Shown piece after piece: positions 47,370 to 55,259 of a stretch of 64,000 bases of DNA. The translations under genes were made by a program, and so were the position numbers. This DNA comes from Actinomadura sp. WMMA1423 (GTDB lineage Bacteria; Actinomycetota; Actinomycetes; Streptosporangiales; Streptosporangiaceae). The notes under the pieces were generated by a model, which worked only from the letters and a program-made list of their open reading frames with translations, searched no databases and was not told where the DNA came from. Where the stretch lies: assembly GCF_006547145.1 (NCBI RefSeq), contig NZ_CP041244.1:3286001-3350000 (forward strand). The letters run 5' to 3'. Positions within the stretch are counted from its first letter, which is position 1; each line of letters opens with the position of its first letter.

Positions 47370-47696
47370 TCAGTTGCCGCTGTTGCTGACCTTGTCGACG
47401 CTCGTGAAGATCTTGCCGACGAGGTCGCCCATCATGTTGACCCCGGTGAGCGTGAGGTTGAGGTTGAACAGAAGGCCGCCGATGAGCAGACCGAAGATGA
47501 GCGACTTGAACGCCTCGCCCGGACGGCCGCGGCCGATGCCATTGATCATCCGGAACACGGCGAAGACCACGATGACGACCGCGACGGCGCCGCAGATCGC
47601 GACCAGCGCCTTACCCGCGGGCGAGTCGTTCAGGAAGCTGTTGGCACCTGTGTCCCCGATCGGTGCCGCCAGTACGTAGAAACCAGGAGCCGACAT
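47370..47696 (-). CDS. Small two-helix protein, VirB2/pilin-like, 108 aa
   Basis: I chose the ATG at 47696 because GGAGGG lies 7 bases upstream. Two hydrophobic helices (ALVAICGAVAVVIVVFAVF, SLIFGLLIGGLLFNLNLTL) are joined by a short basic loop (RMINGIGRGRPGE), the shape of VirB2/TrbC-type subunits and of actinobacterial T4SS small membrane proteins. There is no long cleavable leader. The role as a channel or pilus subunit is inferred from size and context. Confidence 0.7.
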   Translation of the reverse strand: MSAPGFYVLAAPIGDTGANSFLNDSPAGKALVAICGAVAVVIVVFAVFRMINGIGRGRPGEAFKSLIFGLLIGGLLFNLNLTLTGVNMMGDLVGKIFTSVDKVSNSGN

Positions 47697-47727
47697 CCTC
47701 ATTCCCTCCATTTTTGGGAGTTCCCGG

Positions 47728-48903
47728 TCAGTTGTTGAGTGCGTTGAAGTAGGGCTGAAGATCCGCCGCGGAACCGGCCGGCCCCCAGGCGAGCACCGGG
47801 GGCTGGGCCCCGTTCGCGCCCACCAGAAGATCGAAGTCGGCGAAGCTCGTGAATGGGGGAACGTTGCCCTTCTTTCCAGAAACCGTCCCGACCGGCTGCG
47901 CTTTGGCAAGCATGAGCCGCACCCGGACGATGAGCTGCGCGTCGGTGGATTTGATCGCAGAGAGGATCTGCACGGCCTGGGACGAGTTCGCCAGGCCGAA
48001 GCCCGACAGCCCCTCGTAGCGGTGCGCGGCGTCCTGGTCGCCCGTGACGGCCAGCAGGCCGGTCGAATCACCGGCGGCGTACGCCGCCGCCCACCGCAGA
48101 ATCTGGTTTTTGGACGCGTCGCTGACATCGACGGACAGCGAGCCGTAATTGGTGTAGTCGCCCTTTCCCTTCGGCTTGCCCGCTCCGTTCTTCCAGACCG
48201 AGAAGCCGGGCGCGGCCGCCAGCCGCGGCCCCGAGGGGTCGAGGAGGACCGTCACGTCCAGCTGGAGCACGTCCGAGGCCGCCGACGGTGACGGCGACGC
48301 ATCGCCGCCGGACGGGGTGGGACCCGACGAGATCGTGGGGCTGCCCTGCGGGGAGGGCGTGGACCCGGCGGACGGCGTGGCGGTCACTCCCGCGGCGGAC
48401 GCCGGACCGCTCGGCGACGAGGACGGCCTGCCGCCCTGCGGCGCGGACGGAGCCTGGGTGGCGCCCTGCGCCGGGGCGTCCAGCACGACGAGGAAGTGGT
48501 GGACCTCGAAGTCGGTGAAGCCCAGCTTCTCCGACCCGAAATGCTGCGGGGAGAACCCGACCCAGCTCAGCGAGCGGTAGGCGAGCGGTGTGCCGGTCCC
48601 GCCGGAGGTCTGCTCGACGTACGCCTCCTCCGGGTCGAAGGTGTCGGCGTGCGGAACGTCCTGCTTCTTGGCCGCCAGGAAGTTCACCGCAGCGGTGTAG
48701 GCCAGGTCGCGGCCCTGCGGGTCCACCCCTGACAGGTCGGGCTCGTTGCTCCCCTTGGCGAGGGCGATGACCACGGCGACGAGGCTCAGCCCCGCGGCGA
48801 GGAAGAGCGCACTCAGGATCCTCCTGGCCCGCCTGCGAGCGGTCGGCTCACTGGAACGCCGGGCGGGCACCATGGTGAAACGAGTGGGTGACTGTTCCGG
48901 CAT
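47728..48903 (-). CDS. TcpC/VirB8-like conjugal transfer protein, 391 aa
   Basis: ATG 48903 follows GAGGAGG. One N-terminal helix (ILSALFLAAGLSLVAVVIAL) is followed by two extracytoplasmic NTF2-like domains separated by a Ser/Pro-rich linker (~165-215), e.g. DLAYTAAVNFLAAKKQDVPH and LRWAAAYAAGDSTGLLAV. This is the TcpC/'conjugative transposon protein' architecture, functional equivalent of VirB8 in Gram-positive T4SS. The long S/P-rich insertion is unusual. Confidence 0.75.
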   Translation of the reverse strand: MPEQSPTRFTMVPARRSSEPTARRRARRILSALFLAAGLSLVAVVIALAKGSNEPDLSGVDPQGRDLAYTAAVNFLAAKKQDVPHADTFDPEEAYVEQTSGGTGTPLAYRSLSWVGFSPQHFGSEKLGFTDFEVHHFLVVLDAPAQGATQAPSAPQGGRPSSSPSGPASAAGVTATPSAGSTPSPQGSPTISSGPTPSGGDASPSPSAASDVLQLDVTVLLDPSGPRLAAAPGFSVWKNGAGKPKGKGDYTNYGSLSVDVSDASKNQILRWAAAYAAGDSTGLLAVTGDQDAAHRYEGLSGFGLANSSQAVQILSAIKSTDAQLIVRVRLMLAKAQPVGTVSGKKGNVPPFTSFADFDLLVGANGAQPPVLAWGPAGSAADLQPYFNALNN

Positions 48904-48976
48904 CGTCCCTCCTCTATTTGTCACGCTGCAGCCAGGACCGTGCGGCCCTCACACGGATGTGCAAGTACGGGCCGGC

Positions 48977-49564
48977 TCACCCGCGGCGGCGATCGCCCCG
49001 GGCGCGGCCGCGTCCGCTGGACAGCCGGGTGGACGCCGTCAGCCCGCGGCCCTTGCGGCGAGGCGTGCGCAGCCGGTTCGCCCCGGGGATCTCCTGCTGC
49101 GGGTAGCCGCGCGGGTCCCAGCGGACGGCGTCGACCTGAACGCCTCCGGGGAGCATGCGGACGGTGCCCGCGGCGGTGCGGCGCAGCGGCGCGATGCCGA
49201 TGTACAGCCGGACCTGCCGGCCGTCCACGTAGAGCCTGCGGGTGCGGGTCCCGTTGATCTGCAGCCCCAGCCACGTCGCCAGCGACTCCCCTTGCAGCGG
49301 GGACAGGTTGACCGTCGCCCAGCCGGCCGCCCCGCCGAGCACGGGGCCGTACATCAGCGCGTTCAACCCCGGCCCCAGGACGAAGAAGGCGATCAGGAAG
49401 CCGGCCGCCGCTCCGATGACCACCGCGATGAGCGTGGTCAGCCTGACCGTGCGCGGCAGGGTGATCTCCTTGTTCAGGCTTCCGATCACCGCCGGGGGCG
49501 GCTTCAGCATGTTGGTCGCGGCCAGCATCGCCGGCCCCCTGACGCGGTCGTCCTCCTCGCTCAT
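48977..49564 (-). CDS. PrgI-like T4SS membrane protein (SCO6880-type), 195 aa
   Basis: Two close helices (TTLIAVVIGAAAGFLIAFFV, LMYGPVLGGAAGWATVN) after a short cytosolic N-terminus (FKxPxEI-like 'IGSLNKEITLPRTVRL') recall PrgI proteins that pair with VirB4 in Gram-positive T4SS. A basic C-terminal domain follows. ATG 49564 (MSEEDDRV) has a weak ribosome site; longer in-frame starts up to 49615 exist. Confidence 0.6.
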   Translation of the reverse strand: MSEEDDRVRGPAMLAATNMLKPPPAVIGSLNKEITLPRTVRLTTLIAVVIGAAAGFLIAFFVLGPGLNALMYGPVLGGAAGWATVNLSPLQGESLATWLGLQINGTRTRRLYVDGRQVRLYIGIAPLRRTAAGTVRMLPGGVQVDAVRWDPRGYPQQEIPGANRLRTPRRKGRGLTASTRLSSGRGRARGDRRRG

Positions 49565-49665
49565 GCCTGGGACCGTGCGCGGTCGCGGCCCGGACGCCAT
49601 AACGATTCGCGACACATCCCCGTCAGCCGGTTGCCCTGACCCACTCGCGGGCGACGGTCAGAGAC

Positions 49666-50319
49666 ATGCCGAAGTTGACCGACTACGCCCGCCAGGGCTT
49701 CCGGCGGCGCCGCCTGGCCAAGGAGACCGAGCTGCCCGAGTGGTGGAACATCGCGGTGTGGGCCGGCGTCGGCGGCATCGTCCTGATGCTGGTGGTCGGC
49801 GCGGTGCTCGACCGCGGTGATTCCTCCGGCGCCGCCACCGCCGCGAACCAGGCGCCGCGCTACCCGGTCCAGACGCTCGATCCCCGCGCTCTCAGTGCCT
49901 CGCCCACCCCGGACGACACGACGCCCACCGCGCCCGCGGGCCCTTCGCAGGCGCTTCCGACCGGGGTCTCCGCGAAGGACTTCACGGCCACCGCCGCCGC
50001 CAGGGTTCTGATGACCGGCGGCGGCGCGACGGTCGTCCCGGCCGGCGCCCTCAACGTGGCCTCGGCCGCCGCCAAGGCCACCGTGAGCGGCGACTGGAAG
50101 GGCATCCCCTTCATCGGTACGGCGCGGCCGTCTCCGGCCAAGGTTCGCATGCCGCCGGGATCGGCGGTGAAGGGGATCACCGTCGCCGATCCCACCAGGA
50201 CCGGCAACAGCCAGTACCTGTTCAGCGCGACGATCACGCATCCGGGTGGGGCGAGGCCGGATGTCGTGGACCTCCTCGTCGAGCCCGACGGCGACGGATA
50301 CGCCATGCGGGCGGGCTAG
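49666..50319 (+). CDS. Single-pass extracytoplasmic protein of the T4SS locus, 217 aa
   Basis: A basic N-terminus (KLTDYARQGFRRRRLAKE) and one helix (IAVWAGVGGIVLMLVVGAVL) precede a Thr/Pro linker and a ~120-residue beta-rich domain (ATVSGDWKGIPFIGTARPSP, then SQYLFSATITHPGGARPDVV). The topology resembles a second VirB8-type subunit or a channel stabiliser. It is not recognised further. It is divergent from the PrgI-like gene and 129 bp upstream of the large hydrolase gene. Confidence 0.65.
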   Translation: MPKLTDYARQGFRRRRLAKETELPEWWNIAVWAGVGGIVLMLVVGAVLDRGDSSGAATAANQAPRYPVQTLDPRALSASPTPDDTTPTAPAGPSQALPTGVSAKDFTATAAARVLMTGGGATVVPAGALNVASAAAKATVSGDWKGIPFIGTARPSPAKVRMPPGSAVKGITVADPTRTGNSQYLFSATITHPGGARPDVVDLLVEPDGDGYAMRAG

Positions 50320-50448
50320 CGGCTCCGCCCGGTACCGCGGGACCCCCTTGCCCCGACCGCGAATCCTCGGACGGTCATGTTCGATCATCTCTCGCGCCGG
50401 GGGGTGAGTGGAGAGCCGAGCATGGCACCGGAACCGAGGTAGCGGCTA

Positions 50449-53400
50449 ATGCCCTGGATGGACGAGGACAGCAGCCCCTGGAAGGGCTCCGAGAGCTCAC
50501 CGCCGCCTCTGGAGGGCGGTGAACTGCTCGGCGACTCGCCCTCCGCTCCACCCGAGCAGGAGGGTCCGCCGCCGTCCGGGTCGACGGCACCGCAGCCGGT
50601 GGCGGAGGGCGCGCTTCCGGACGACACGGCCGTGCTCGAGCCGGAGGATGTCGCCGCACTGGAATCCGACCCACGGATCGCCGCAGCGGCTCAGCAGCCG
50701 CAGAACTCGGCGGACATCCTCGCCGCCCAGTCCGCCGGCGACCGCGGCGTGGACGGGCAGGGGATCAATCCCTACGGCGACGCGGCGCTCCGGGGCGGGC
50801 AGGTCAACCTCACCAAGCTCAATCCGCTCACCGGGCGCGGCGCAGCCGCCAACGGCGCCCTCGGAGGCGCCGCCGGAGGCGCCGCGAAGGCTCCGGGCAA
50901 GGACTCGGAAAGCGGCGAGAACCGCTGGGACGGAATCAAGCAGGCCGCGGGCGCCGCGGCCAAGGACGCCGCGACGAACGCCGCCGAGGAGGCACTGGGC
51001 CAGTTCGGCCTGACGCTGCCGAAGGGTGACACCACAGGCAAGAAGGTCGCCCACGGCACGGGCCAGGGCGCCAACTTCGCGCTCGCGCGCGCTGCCGACG
51101 CCTACGCGCCCGGACTCTACGACAGGCTCATGGGCAACAGGTTCGTCCGCTGGCTCGGGGTTCGCAGCATGAAGAACTCCGTCGCCGGGATGGCCGCCCG
51201 GGCGCTGGCGCCGGATCACACGGAGGCGTTCTTCGAGGGCTTCCAGAGCAAGTACACCAAGGACAAAAAGCAGAAGAACAGGAAGGACACGGCCAGCGGC
51301 TCGGGGTCGAGCAGCGAGACCGAGCGGGGCAAGCTCAAGGTACTGCTGGCCGTAGGACTGCCGATCTTCGCCGCGTTCCTGTCCATCGTTCTGATCGCCG
51401 CTCTGATCCTGGGCGTCGGCATGGACGACGACGTCCCCGAGTCCCAACCCGAGCAGGCCTCGGACGTGAAGGTCGCCGAGTACTTCCCCGGGAACTGGCA
51501 GCAGATCCTCAAGAAGGCGTCGGAGCAGACCTCGGGCAACGCGCAGGACTACTCCGAGGTCCCCTGGACCATTCTGGCGGGTCTCGCCAAGGCGCAGACC
51601 GACTTCGCCCGCTACAGCCCGTACGACAACATCGACCGCGACCCGGGCCGCAAGTCGAAGGAGGTCCCCGGCGGGAACGGCTCCGGCGACGGCGGCGGCG
51701 TGGACGTGAACGTCAGCAACACCGTCGGCGCCGGTCCGGGCCCGGTCCAGGGGGTGACCGGCCCGGGCTCGGCCGCCACCGTGCCCGGCACCGAGAACGG
51801 CCACGTCGCGCCGCCGGACGGAGATCTCAGCCACCAGCTCGGCTGGTTCCTCTGGGCCCTGCGGATGCAGGAGTCGGGCGGCCACTACGACCGCAGCGCC
51901 GGGACGAGCAAGAGCAGCGCCTGCGGCGCCTACCAGTACATCACCAGCACCTGGAACAACTACAGGGGCTACGCGAGAGCCTGCGACGCCCCTCCGGAGA
52001 TCCAGGACGAGCGGGCGAAGCGGGACATCCTCCAGAAGTGGAACAAGTACCACAAGTGGCAGCCGGTGGCGGTCGACCACTTCACGGGGAGCTGGGGCCC
52101 CTACCCGGAGAAGTGGGACCAGTGCCCGGCGGCGTGCGACTTCAACCCGACGGCCTGGAAGTACGTCGACGGCGTCATGACGAAGATGCGGGCCGCGGCA
52201 CAGGCGCACCCGGCCGGCTCCGGCGGCGTCCAGCCCGCCTCGTTCCGCGCCGCGCCCGGCGGGCCCTCCGCGACGACCGCCGCGCTCCGCGCGGATTCGG
52301 GGACGGCGGCGAGCCCCGGCACCTACGCCTGGGGATGCGACGTCCCCAACCCGGACCCCAAGATCGGGGGCAAGGGCAGCCAGGGCTCCGGACCGTACCT
52401 GCTCAGCCCCGCCGCCGCGGGACAGATGCGGCTGCACGGCCTCGATCCCCAGAATCCGTGCCAGTCCTCGTACTTCGTCGCCTTCGAGCTCGTCAAGGCG
52501 GCGGAGAGGGTGCACCGCGACCCGAAGAGTCCCCAGTGGAAGCCCGACGGCGACGAGAAGGACCAGGCGAACGCCCGCAAGTACTGGAGCAAGGTCATCG
52601 CGACCTCCGGCATCTTCGTGGAGCGCACGGCCAACCCCGACGGTCCCTGCGCCGTCCCCACACCGGACGACCCGGAGAAGCCCTGGTCGATCAGTTTCAA
52701 GATCATTTCGATCTGGCGCTGCGAGACCAACCGCATCCAGGACCTCTATCTGGTCACCGGCGGGAAGTACATGGAGGGCCAGTTCAAGTACTCCGTACAG
52801 GACAACCGGGCCGCCGCCGTCGAGACGCTCGTCAACGAGGCGATGTCGGTCAGCTACGGCGCCGGCAAGTGGAAGACCGAGGGGTGCGACAACGGCAAGG
52901 ACTCGCGCCAGGGCATCTTCCCGATGACCAAGAAGGAGGCGGAGGAGGCCGGCGTCGAGGACCGGTGCGATGTGGACAAGAACATCGCCGGGGCCGCCAA
53001 GCTGGTGCTCTCCGTCGAGAAGGTCCCCCCGGAGGAGCGCCCGCACGACCTCGGCGTCTTCCAGCCGATGATCGGCGGCTGGCAGAAGCTCAGCATCGCC
53101 ATGGGCACCGACCTCGAACTGTTCTCTCTGATCGGCCCCGGCCAGAACACGTTCGAGGGGACGGACGAGTGCACCGCGGTGATGAGGAAGTTCCTGACCG
53201 ACATCGCCCCGTACGCGAACGAGTTCGCCTCGCTGAAGAAGCCCCCGGGCATCGACACGGTCTACAGCGAGTGGGAGACGAAGCTCGAGAATCTGGAGAA
53301 GGCCCACGGCATCACCGACCCGGGCAGCGACCCCAAATGCATGATCGGGTCCTGGGCCCCGGGATACAACGCCACCCTCGCCCAGATCGCCGCGGGACTG

Positions 53401-54276
53401 ACGGACGGGGCGAACTCGGCCAATCTCAACGGCTTGGGCAACTACTACCAAGGCCGGGAGGACGCCAACACGGAGATGCCACCGGTCGTCGGTGAGGACA
53501 CCCTGGTCATCCCGCGTCTGGCGCTGCGGCCGCTGAAGCCGGTCGGCGCGCCGGTGGGCGAGGACGCCGCCGAGGCATGGTCCCGGCTCGGGAACACCGA
53601 AGGGGTACTGCTCCCCCTGGAGCAGGTCGCCGTCGAGTACGCCTGGTTCTTCGGCGGCGTCATCCCCCCGTTCGACAGCGCCGGGAAACTGATCGGATCG
53701 CTCGCCACGGGCGGGGGGGCGATCGAGAACGTCGGCACCACCCAGACGACGGTGGGCCCCGACGGCTGTCCGATAGAGGTCGGCACAAGGGCTCTGCACG
53801 ATGGAGTAGTGAACAAGGCGACGAATCCCGACCAGATCACTATCCACAAGCTGTGCGTGGACTCGGTGGCCAAGGCTCGCACCCCCCAGGCCGCAATGGC
53901 CATCAAGTGGGCACTGAACCATCTCAACTGGCCCTACGCCCCGCTCGACTCGGGAAAGCGCAACGACCCGGGCTGGGCAGACTGCTCCAGTTTCGTGTCC
54001 AGGGCCTATCGCGATAGCGGCGCCATCCCGAACCTGTACCCGAAGGGCAGCAACGCCCCCGTCACCGGGACCTTCCGGGAAGTGAGATGGATGCACAAGA
54101 TCCAGATCAGCCAGGCGAAACCCGGTGATCTGGTGGAGCCCCACTCCGGCCATGTCGCGATGCAGCTCGCCGACGGCTACAAGGTGCACACCAACCGGAC
54201 CGGAGACGTCTCCAAGGTGGAGCGCGCCTACACAAGCGCCTACTGGGTCGGCTGGGTCGACGCCAGCAAGGTGTGA
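50449..54276 (+). CDS. Giant T4SS-associated cell-wall hydrolase (transglycosylase plus NlpC/P60), 1275 aa
   Basis: ATG 50449 follows GAGGTAG. An acidic, Ala/Gly-rich cytosolic N-terminus (~1-290) and one transmembrane helix (~297-325, LLAVGLPIFAAFLSIVLIAA) lead outside. A transglycosylase-like domain occupies ~460-570 (WALRMQESGGHYDRSAG with the catalytic Glu, then ACGAYQYITSTWNNY). A second, lysozyme-like helical region (~640-1000) follows. The C-terminal NlpC/P60 domain (~1150-1275) has Cys in WADCSSFVSRAY, His in PHSGHVAMQLADGYKVH and the third polar residue. This is the VirB1/CwlT-type wall-opening function of Gram-positive T4SS, here on an unusually long chain. Confidence 0.85.
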   Translation: MPWMDEDSSPWKGSESSPPPLEGGELLGDSPSAPPEQEGPPPSGSTAPQPVAEGALPDDTAVLEPEDVAALESDPRIAAAAQQPQNSADILAAQSAGDRGVDGQGINPYGDAALRGGQVNLTKLNPLTGRGAAANGALGGAAGGAAKAPGKDSESGENRWDGIKQAAGAAAKDAATNAAEEALGQFGLTLPKGDTTGKKVAHGTGQGANFALARAADAYAPGLYDRLMGNRFVRWLGVRSMKNSVAGMAARALAPDHTEAFFEGFQSKYTKDKKQKNRKDTASGSGSSSETERGKLKVLLAVGLPIFAAFLSIVLIAALILGVGMDDDVPESQPEQASDVKVAEYFPGNWQQILKKASEQTSGNAQDYSEVPWTILAGLAKAQTDFARYSPYDNIDRDPGRKSKEVPGGNGSGDGGGVDVNVSNTVGAGPGPVQGVTGPGSAATVPGTENGHVAPPDGDLSHQLGWFLWALRMQESGGHYDRSAGTSKSSACGAYQYITSTWNNYRGYARACDAPPEIQDERAKRDILQKWNKYHKWQPVAVDHFTGSWGPYPEKWDQCPAACDFNPTAWKYVDGVMTKMRAAAQAHPAGSGGVQPASFRAAPGGPSATTAALRADSGTAASPGTYAWGCDVPNPDPKIGGKGSQGSGPYLLSPAAAGQMRLHGLDPQNPCQSSYFVAFELVKAAERVHRDPKSPQWKPDGDEKDQANARKYWSKVIATSGIFVERTANPDGPCAVPTPDDPEKPWSISFKIISIWRCETNRIQDLYLVTGGKYMEGQFKYSVQDNRAAAVETLVNEAMSVSYGAGKWKTEGCDNGKDSRQGIFPMTKKEAEEAGVEDRCDVDKNIAGAAKLVLSVEKVPPEERPHDLGVFQPMIGGWQKLSIAMGTDLELFSLIGPGQNTFEGTDECTAVMRKFLTDIAPYANEFASLKKPPGIDTVYSEWETKLENLEKAHGITDPGSDPKCMIGSWAPGYNATLAQIAAGLTDGANSANLNGLGNYYQGREDANTEMPPVVGEDTLVIPRLALRPLKPVGAPVGEDAAEAWSRLGNTEGVLLPLEQVAVEYAWFFGGVIPPFDSAGKLIGSLATGGGAIENVGTTQTTVGPDGCPIEVGTRALHDGVVNKATNPDQITIHKLCVDSVAKARTPQAAMAIKWALNHLNWPYAPLDSGKRNDPGWADCSSFVSRAYRDSGAIPNLYPKGSNAPVTGTFREVRWMHKIQISQAKPGDLVEPHSGHVAMQLADGYKVHTNRTGDVSKVERAYTSAYWVGWVDASKV

Positions 54277-54460
54277 AAAGCTCACGGTGACAGCCGTCGA
54301 TTCCATGTGATCATGATCACTGGAATCGACGGCGCCGCCATTTGCATTATGCTGGCGGGTCCGTTCAGGGCGCCCGTCGAATACCTGGAAGGCCCATCGT
54401 TCGCTTGCGCTTATGAGGCGCTGTGCGCGACAATTGATGAGCACATCGCAAACAGAGCCG

Positions 54461-54504
54461 ACCCGGCCTGTTTGCGTCTCATCAGACGCGTACAGAGGCC
54501 GGGT
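54461..54504 (+). promoter_or_regulatory. Leader hairpin of the 54546 gene
   Basis: Two-tier stem: ACCCGGCCT/AGGCCGGGT enclosing GCGTCT/AGACGC, ending 41 bp before the start. It sits in a 269-bp spacer whose open frames have poor codon bias. It could be a terminator for the hydrolase gene instead. Confidence 0.5.
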
Positions 54505-54545
54505 CCATCATCCGGCTTCTCGCGCCTTTACCGAAAGGACAGACC

Positions 54546-55127
54546 GTGAACAGCGAGAAGCCCAACAACCGACGCTTTCTCCTCGCCATCCTCGCCGCGA
54601 TCGTTCTGCTCACCGGCGTGGGGGCCGCTGTCGCTCTGACGGCCGGCTCGGACGGTGACGACGACCGACCCGGCACCGTGACCACGACCAAGCCCCCGGA
54701 GGCTCAGCCCCGTCCGGTCATCGCGATGGTCGAGCACGGCGAGCAGCACGCCATGCTGGCTTTCCGTGTGATGCCGACCGGTCAACTGACCGGCCTCCAT
54801 GACGGCGAGCAGGCGAAGTACACGCTGGTGCACTTCGACGGCCAGGGCAAGGTGGTCAAGGAAGAGAAGTACTTCGGCGGCACGGGCCAGAACACCACGT
54901 TCCAGTTCCAGGGCCTATACGACGAGGCGCCCCTCTCCGCCCACATCGTCGGAGACGGTTCACCGAACGCGAAGCTGCACTTCGACGACACCTTCGGAGT
55001 GGAGGAGTACGACTGGACGATCATCCCCTCCGAGGACAAGTTCGACGCGGCGGTCAAGAAGTACGCCGAACGGTTCAACGACTGCTCCAAGAAGCAGGAC
55101 GTCAACCCCTGTGAGGGCGTGGCTTGA
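54546..55127 (+). CDS. Membrane-anchored extracytoplasmic protein, 193 aa
   Basis: GTG 54546 follows GAAAGGAC. One N-terminal helix (RFLLAILAAIVLLTGVGAAV) without a lipobox precedes a Thr/Pro spacer and a ~130-residue beta-rich domain (YTLVHFDGQGKVVKEEKYFG, then FQFQGLYDEAPLSAHIVGDG). It ends with two cysteines (NDCSKKQDVNPCEG). Not recognised. It lies between the hydrolase and VirB6-like genes and is probably an accessory envelope component. Confidence 0.65.
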   Translation: MNSEKPNNRRFLLAILAAIVLLTGVGAAVALTAGSDGDDDRPGTVTTTKPPEAQPRPVIAMVEHGEQHAMLAFRVMPTGQLTGLHDGEQAKYTLVHFDGQGKVVKEEKYFGGTGQNTTFQFQGLYDEAPLSAHIVGDGSPNAKLHFDDTFGVEEYDWTIIPSEDKFDAAVKKYAERFNDCSKKQDVNPCEGVA

Positions 55128-55180
55128 TCGCTCGCACGGGCACAGGGCCCCTCGACCCTGTGAGGACGTGACTTGAACGC
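55107..55180 (+). repeat. 25-bp direct repeat across the 3' end of the 54546 gene
   Basis: CCCTGTGAGGGCGTGGCTTG (55107 on) and CCCTGTGAGGACGTGACTTG (55156 on) match at 22 of 25 positions. The first copy contains the stop codon. A CACAGGG/CCCTGTG hairpin lies between and within them. Confidence 0.7.
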
Positions 55181-55192
55181 CGACAACAGCAG

Positions 55193-55225
55193 CCGGCCTC
55201 CACCCCGCGACGGGGTGGAGGCCGG
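55193..55225. terminator. Strong terminator, near-identical to 11968-11998
   Basis: 15-bp perfect stem CCGGCCTCCACCCCG / CGGGGTGGAGGCCGG with loop CGA, then TTCCGTTCTC. It lies between convergent genes. Confidence 0.8.
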
Positions 55226-55259
55226 TTCCGTTCTCGGGGACTCCCGGGCTACGTCCTGC

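Noticed and set aside
54307..54549. 80-codon frame between the hydrolase and the 54546 gene
   Set aside because: Low third-position GC, no ribosome site, and it runs through the leader hairpin and the next start.
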